From contig JBCCFD010000276.1 of NCBI GenBank assembly GCA_039029915.1, positions 1 to 10,369 of the forward strand: a DNA stretch of 10,369 nucleotides. Direction: 5' to 3'. A program made the translations under genes and the position numbers. Of this stretch, positions 6,666-10,369 are shown piece after piece (position 1 is the first letter of the stretch; every line of letters begins with the position of its first letter). Under the pieces are notes generated by a model that did no database searches, was not told where the DNA came from, and was given only the letters and a program-made list of their open reading frames with translations. The DNA comes from QQUD01 sp039029915. Lineage in GTDB: Bacteria; Chloroflexota; Anaerolineae; Promineifilales; Promineifilaceae.

Positions 6666-6685
6666 TAGATGGAAAGCCACTCATT

Positions 6686-8395
6686 ATGAACAAAAACACG
6701 TACGATAAGCCCTATAAGCATTTAACGACGACTTTGTTTGTCATCACTCTTCTGAGCATATTTAGTTTGGCTCACAATTCAGGCTCCATCCAAATCAATC
6801 AGAAAGCAGCGACGGCATTAGGTACTGATGCGTTGATTTTTCTGCCAATCATATTAAACAATTCAGAACTAGGTGCCCCTATCGACACCCCGCTTGCTGA
6901 AACGGGCAAAGGGGTCACTGTTGTCATTTTTGATCGAGGACTTGATTGGCAACACCCTGATTTTATCAATCCAGATGGCACAACGCGCATCAAGTGGATT
7001 TTAGATATGACGGGGCAAAACTGGTGCACAGCCAATCAAGTCGCGCCTGTTGAATATTCTGAAGCTCAGATCAATGCGGCGTTGCAAGGTCAGTTTAATC
7101 TACCGCATCGGGATGCCGTGGGGCACGGCACGGCCACGGCTGGCGCAGCAGCTGGAAACGGCCGTTCCTTGCCAAACGGCCGTTTTGCAGGTGTCGCCCC
7201 TGACGCAGACTTAATTATTGTGAAAAACACCTCAGAAGGAGCCCCTGCCCACGGCAGTTATCCAGCCGAAGCCGCATTCAATGGGTGTATGGATGAAGCC
7301 CTCGATTGGGCAGACGCCAAAATCACCGAACTCGGTCAACCCGCTGTTGGCATTTGGAATGCCGGTACGCAGTGGGGGCCAATGGATGGCACCTCAGCAC
7401 TCAGCCGCAAAATCGAGGAAGTCTTTGGCCCGAATAGACCCGGACGGATCTGGGTAGCCTCGTCAGGTGATGAGGGATCATTGCCCAATCATTCAGGGGG
7501 TAATTTCAACGCAAGCTCCCCTGGCATGGTTCGTCTCGATCACGAATCCAATGGAACAACCTTTTTAACCGCCTGGTATTCTGGAGAAGCACTAGCCAGA
7601 ATATCTATCAAATTGCCAAACGGAAATATTGTCGGTCCGGTAGGGCCGGGTTTTTCAACAAACCAAAACGGCGTGACGATAGTTCAGTATGTACCTGGCA
7701 ATGAATTTTATCCGTGGACCTCCACAGGTGGTGATCGAGCCGTTTGGATGAGTATCACAGGGCATGAAGGTATCATCACGTTCATTATCGAATCGATAGG
7801 CAACAGTGTCGGACGATTTGATCTCTATGGAGATATTTTAGGCGAAGAATTCTTAACACCGTCTAGCGATTTCCTCGATTTACTCGTACCAGGTCGTTTA
7901 AATGATGTTTCAGCAACAGTCGGCGCTGTAGTCGTGGGGGTTCATGTTGAGCGAGATAGTTATACGGACATCGATGGTATTGTTCGTAACTTTTCTCATG
8001 AAGGGGTCACTGGGGATTTATGGCTTAAATCTTCGGGCGGGCCTACGAGAGACGGCCGTTTTGTTCTCGATGTAACAGCTCTTGGTCAGAACTCCTTTGC
8101 TTCTTTAAGTCAGCACTCTTATTGGTCAACCATTCGAGGGGCGCTACCTATGGCAGGGGAAGGCTATTACGTCCGATTTGGTGGCACGAGCGGGGCTGGC
8201 CCAATCGTTGTCGGCACCATCGCGCTGATGCTGGAAGCCAATCCCGATCTTACGGCAGCTGAAGTTAAACAAATTCTTCGGGAAACGGCCGTTAGCGACC
8301 AGTTCACAGGGGAAACACCCAATCCTAACTGGGGATATGGCAAACTAGACATCACAGCTGCCGTTCAGGCGGCAAGAGACTCTACTAATCGTTAA
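6686..8395 (+). CDS. Exported S8 subtilase with Asp at the oxyanion-hole position
   Basis: This is a 569-residue serine protease of the subtilisin family. A Sec-type signal spans about 1-30 (Lys-rich start, hydrophobic 14-29). The catalytic Asp is Asp83 (IFDRGLDWQHPDF), His is His147 (GHGTATAG) and Ser is Ser502 (GTSGAGP). The oxyanion residue, normally Asn in AGN-like motifs, reads ASSGDEG, giving Asp262. A beta-rich insertion (about 275-390) precedes the SATVGAVVV strand, reminiscent of the jelly-roll insertion in CspA-like subtilases. Only about 50 residues separate the signal from the catalytic domain, so no normal I9 propeptide is present; that stretch holds IFLPIILNN (51-59). An in-frame TTG at 6662 overlaps the previous stop but has no ribosome-binding site, so ATG 6686 is preferred. 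It is the second gene behind the SARP-type operator. Processing of the modified peptide is an attractive but unproven role. Confidence 0.92.
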   Translation: MNKNTYDKPYKHLTTTLFVITLLSIFSLAHNSGSIQINQKAATALGTDALIFLPIILNNSELGAPIDTPLAETGKGVTVVIFDRGLDWQHPDFINPDGTTRIKWILDMTGQNWCTANQVAPVEYSEAQINAALQGQFNLPHRDAVGHGTATAGAAAGNGRSLPNGRFAGVAPDADLIIVKNTSEGAPAHGSYPAEAAFNGCMDEALDWADAKITELGQPAVGIWNAGTQWGPMDGTSALSRKIEEVFGPNRPGRIWVASSGDEGSLPNHSGGNFNASSPGMVRLDHESNGTTFLTAWYSGEALARISIKLPNGNIVGPVGPGFSTNQNGVTIVQYVPGNEFYPWTSTGGDRAVWMSITGHEGIITFIIESIGNSVGRFDLYGDILGEEFLTPSSDFLDLLVPGRLNDVSATVGAVVVGVHVERDSYTDIDGIVRNFSHEGVTGDLWLKSSGGPTRDGRFVLDVTALGQNSFASLSQHSYWSTIRGALPMAGEGYYVRFGGTSGAGPIVVGTIALMLEANPDLTAAEVKQILRETAVSDQFTGETPNPNWGYGKLDITAAVQAARDSTNR

Positions 8396-8418
8396 TTGAT
8401 TTTCAATACGACCATAAC

Positions 8419-8454
8419 AAAAAACCCTCTGAGGCTTAAACACCTCAGAGGGTT
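8419..8454 (-). terminator. Intrinsic terminator between convergent genes
   Basis: Perfect 12-bp arms AACCCTCTGAGG (8423-8434) and CCTCAGAGGGTT (8443-8454) enclose an 8-base loop. On the minus strand the hairpin starts 22 bases after the stop of the calcium-repeat gene, and its 3' arm leads into six consecutive T (8424-8419), a classical terminator. On the plus strand it lies 27 bases after the subtilase stop, but only TTCAG follows, so it is weaker in that direction. Confidence 0.88.
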
Positions 8455-8476
8455 CAGAAACTAGGTTAGCTTCTCA

Positions 8477-10369
8477 TTACTTACCATTCATAACCACCGG
8501 CAAGTAAATCACTGTTCCGGAATTGTCAATTTGAACAGGTGAATGATCAGGGTCATTTTCGTCATCCACACCATCATCGTCAGAATCCATGTTTCCGGGT
8601 TCTAAGGCATCAATCGTCCCATCACCGTCTGAATCTGTTGGCTCATCTACATTCCCAAGCTCTTCGCCATCAGATTCGCCGTCACCATCGCTGTCCGGAT
8701 TATTTGGGTTTGTACCAACAATAATCTCTACACCGTTATTGATCCCATCGCTGTCTGAATCTGCGTCTGGGCCGTCTGAATGATCATTATCCAATTCATC
8801 CGCTATCTCGTCCCCATCAATATCTTCATCATCAGATTCCAGCGCATCATGAATACCGTCTTCATCGGTATCAATGGGGTTCTCAACATCATCACCCACT
8901 TCAGCGCCATCTTCTTTTCCATCATTATCGCTGTCGGGGTTGTTGGGATCGGTGCCTAGCAGTTCTTCCTGCCCGTTGGTTAAGCCATCATTATCTGGGT
9001 CTGTGTTTGGTCCATCGGTATCATCACCATCGTTTTCATCAAACAGATTGTCACCGTCTGTGTCAACGAGACTTGATTCAATCGCATCGATTTTGCCATC
9101 TTCGTCAGCATCAAGCGGATTTTCAACATCACCACCCACTTCATCAAAGTCTGATTCACCATCGTTATCGCTATCAGCTAAATTGGGATCGGTACCTAAA
9201 GCCTCTTCTTGCGCGTTGGTTAAGCCATCGTCATCCAAATCACCTTCTGGTCCATCATCATGATTGTTATCTACCTCATCAGAAAGGTTATCACCATCTG
9301 CATCTAGCTCGTCAGATTCCAGTGCATCATGAATGCCGTCTTCATCGGTGTCGATTGGGTTCTCAACGTCGTCACCAACCTCGTCAAAATCAGATTCGCC
9401 ATCGTGATCAGTATCAGCGGTATGGGGGTCAGTACCGAGTAGCTCTTCTTCACGGTTCAGTAGACCATCGTCGTCAAGGTCCCCTTTTGGCCCATCATTG
9501 TGGTCACTATCTTCTTCATCTGATAATCGATCGCCATCAGAATCCTCTTTCGTTGACTCCAGCGCATCGTGAATGCCATCTTCGTCGGTATCGGTTGGGT
9601 TTTCAACATCATCACCCACTTCATCCCCGTCTAATTTGCCATCACCATCAGAATCAGCATTGTTCGGATCGGTGCCTAAAAGCGCTTCTTGGTCGTTGGT
9701 TAAGCCATCTTCATCAAAGTCATCGTTAACATCTTCAACATCATTGTTACAGAGATCCATCGTGAAGAATGCGGTGCCGTCGATGAAGTTACCAACTGAT
9801 TTTTTATCATTGGCTGTTTCGACAGCTCGATAGGCAAAAACAGTTTCTGTTTGATTAACAGGCACGAAGTAAACGCCTGAGTATTCAACCCAGCCTTTGT
9901 TATCAGTTGAAAATATTCCCAACGAAACAAGTGCATCATCTGATGGACCAGCTAATAGCTCGACAGTATCTAGACCTTTGCGGCCACGATGGGCAAATGA
10001 CCAGCGTAATTCTTCATTTGGTGTTGTTGTAACGGTTTGGAAAAGTGTTGAATAGTTATACGCGTTAAGTTCAGCGTGTTGATTCCCCTCAAAGGAGGTC
10101 ACGCGTTGAAAATCTGTCATCCACAGTTCAATACGGCCGTTGCTATCATTCGTTGTCCATCCAGTAACGAATGTCTCTTTGTACGCAACTGCATGTAGCG
10201 TGCCGCGACCCCAAATTTTATGCGTATCTGAAAGCGTTGCGGTTATGACTGGTGTTTCGAAGCCACCGTTTATGAGACCGATTGGCTGCTCAGTGAATGT
10301 GCCAAAACATTCCGAATAGGTTTTCCCAATATGGTCAGCTTCATCGGCAATCCCATTCCCATCTTCATC
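8477..10369 (-). CDS. Secreted calcium-binding repeat protein, 5' end outside the window
   Basis: The frame stays open through the right edge, so the gene is truncated here; 630 residues are visible, numbered from the edge. The ATG at 10120 is internal, because coding-like sequence continues upstream of it. Residues 1-12 are an Asp-rich DxDGNGxxD loop. About 30-205 form a beta-rich domain beginning NGGFETP (34-40), like jelly-roll, carbohydrate-binding or DUF642-like modules of secreted proteins. Residues 217-613 are five tandem units of about 80 residues, full of DxDxDGxxD loops of the thrombospondin type 3 kind, expected to bind many calcium ions and form a rigid stalk. The C-terminus is VIYLPVVMNGK, a short hydrophobic motif I associate with Chloroflexota exported proteins. 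It is probably an adhesin or surface/matrix protein. It is convergent with the subtilase and not clearly functionally linked. Confidence 0.9.
   Translation of the reverse strand, partial: DEDGNGIADEADHIGKTYSECFGTFTEQPIGLINGGFETPVITATLSDTHKIWGRGTLHAVAYKETFVTGWTTNDSNGRIELWMTDFQRVTSFEGNQHAELNAYNYSTLFQTVTTTPNEELRWSFAHRGRKGLDTVELLAGPSDDALVSLGIFSTDNKGWVEYSGVYFVPVNQTETVFAYRAVETANDKKSVGNFIDGTAFFTMDLCNNDVEDVNDDFDEDGLTNDQEALLGTDPNNADSDGDGKLDGDEVGDDVENPTDTDEDGIHDALESTKEDSDGDRLSDEEDSDHNDGPKGDLDDDGLLNREEELLGTDPHTADTDHDGESDFDEVGDDVENPIDTDEDGIHDALESDELDADGDNLSDEVDNNHDDGPEGDLDDDGLTNAQEEALGTDPNLADSDNDGESDFDEVGGDVENPLDADEDGKIDAIESSLVDTDGDNLFDENDGDDTDGPNTDPDNDGLTNGQEELLGTDPNNPDSDNDGKEDGAEVGDDVENPIDTDEDGIHDALESDDEDIDGDEIADELDNDHSDGPDADSDSDGINNGVEIIVGTNPNNPDSDGDGESDGEELGNVDEPTDSDGDGTIDALEPGNMDSDDDGVDDENDPDHSPVQIDNSGTVIYLPVVMNGK
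8531..9721 (-). repeat. Five tandem 240-bp units encoding thrombospondin-3-like calcium repeats
   Basis: Units lie at 9482-9721, 9242-9481, 9002-9241, 8762-9001 and 8531-8761. Each has the order D-x-D-x-DGLTN..EELLGTDPN, DSDxDGxxDxxEVG, DVENPxDxDEDGxxDALES, DxDGDxxxDExDxDHxDGP. The first four units are exactly 80 codons; the last is 77 and more divergent. The third unit replaces IHDALES by KIDAIES. Constant spacing with many synonymous changes suggests old duplication kept in frame. Confidence 0.9.

Larger units (their letters stand above)
1876..10140. repeat. Dispersed iterated palindrome ACGGCCGT (core CGGCCG)
   Basis: By eye I count nine ACGGCCGT copies, starting at 2735, 3181, 3367, 5491, 7158, 7176, 8052, 8285 and 10133. 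Eight further CGGCCG cores start at 1876, 2341, 3638, 3667, 4252, 4817, 5410 and 5447. With roughly balanced base composition about two CGGCCG and well under one ACGGCCGT would be expected in 10 kb. They fall in several unrelated coding sequences and in different reading frames, so protein coding alone does not explain them. Confidence 0.75.

Noticed and set aside
6662..6685. TTG start of the subtilase overlapping the preceding stop codon
   Set aside because: It has no ribosome-binding site and would add eight residues before a normal Lys-rich signal-peptide start at 6686.
8531..9721. CRISPR array because of regular repeats
   Set aside because: The period is 240 bp, there are no unique spacers, and the sequence is coding calcium-binding repeats.
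8539..9833. Long open frames opposite the calcium-repeat gene, rich in His/Arg or Ser/Pro
   Set aside because: They are a by-product of the Asp/Gly-rich repeats read on the complementary strand, with low-complexity translations and no start signals.
10118..10120. ATG at 10120 as the start of the calcium-repeat protein
   Set aside because: The same frame continues without a stop to the window edge and encodes sensible domain sequence (NGGFETP and a calcium loop), so this Met is internal.

Overview
The window looks like accessory chromosomal DNA from a filamentous or environmental Chloroflexota bacterium (Anaerolineae/Ardenticatenia-like). This placement is inferred. It rests on a lipoprotein with Thr-Pro linkers, a large BTAD/NB-ARC/TPR regulator, the short [IV][FY]LP[IV][IV][LM]N motif in two secreted proteins, and a heavily iterated ACGGCCGT octamer. 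No rRNA, tRNA, CRISPR array or transposase was seen.

Layout. Positions 108-1253 (minus) encode a Thr-Pro-rich lipoprotein with a possible aerolysin/ETX-MTX2-like beta domain. Positions 1254-1717 hold no convincing gene but contain three inverted repeats, including a 33-nt near-palindrome just 3' of the next gene. Positions 1718-3045 (minus) are a two-gene operon: a 179-aa protein of unknown family followed by a methyltransferase. The methyltransferase carries the hallmark residues of borosin peptide-backbone alpha-N-methyltransferases of the split (SonM-like) type. Positions 3138-6230 (minus) encode a 1030-aa SARP/AfsR-type regulator. Divergent from it are a 109-aa two-helix membrane protein (6336-6665) and an exported S8 subtilase (6686-8395). 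A bidirectional terminator (8419-8454) separates the subtilase from a convergent, 5'-truncated secreted protein (8477-10369, minus) with five 80-residue calcium-binding repeats.

The main discovery candidate is the block 1718-8395. An 18-bp direct-repeat element, TGTGAC[A/G]GATGTGTGACA, occurs twice with one mismatch. One copy lies in the promoter of the 179-aa/methyltransferase operon. The other lies in the divergent promoter region between the regulator and the membrane-protein/subtilase operon. Heptamers repeating every 11 bp are the known binding layout of SARP regulators, and a SARP-type regulator lies between the two copies. I infer one regulon: a putative split-borosin RiPP locus with its own pathway regulator, a membrane protein and an exported protease that could process the product. 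Precursor identity, core peptide and protease role are not shown by the sequence. The lipoprotein and the calcium-repeat protein are probably neighbours rather than members.
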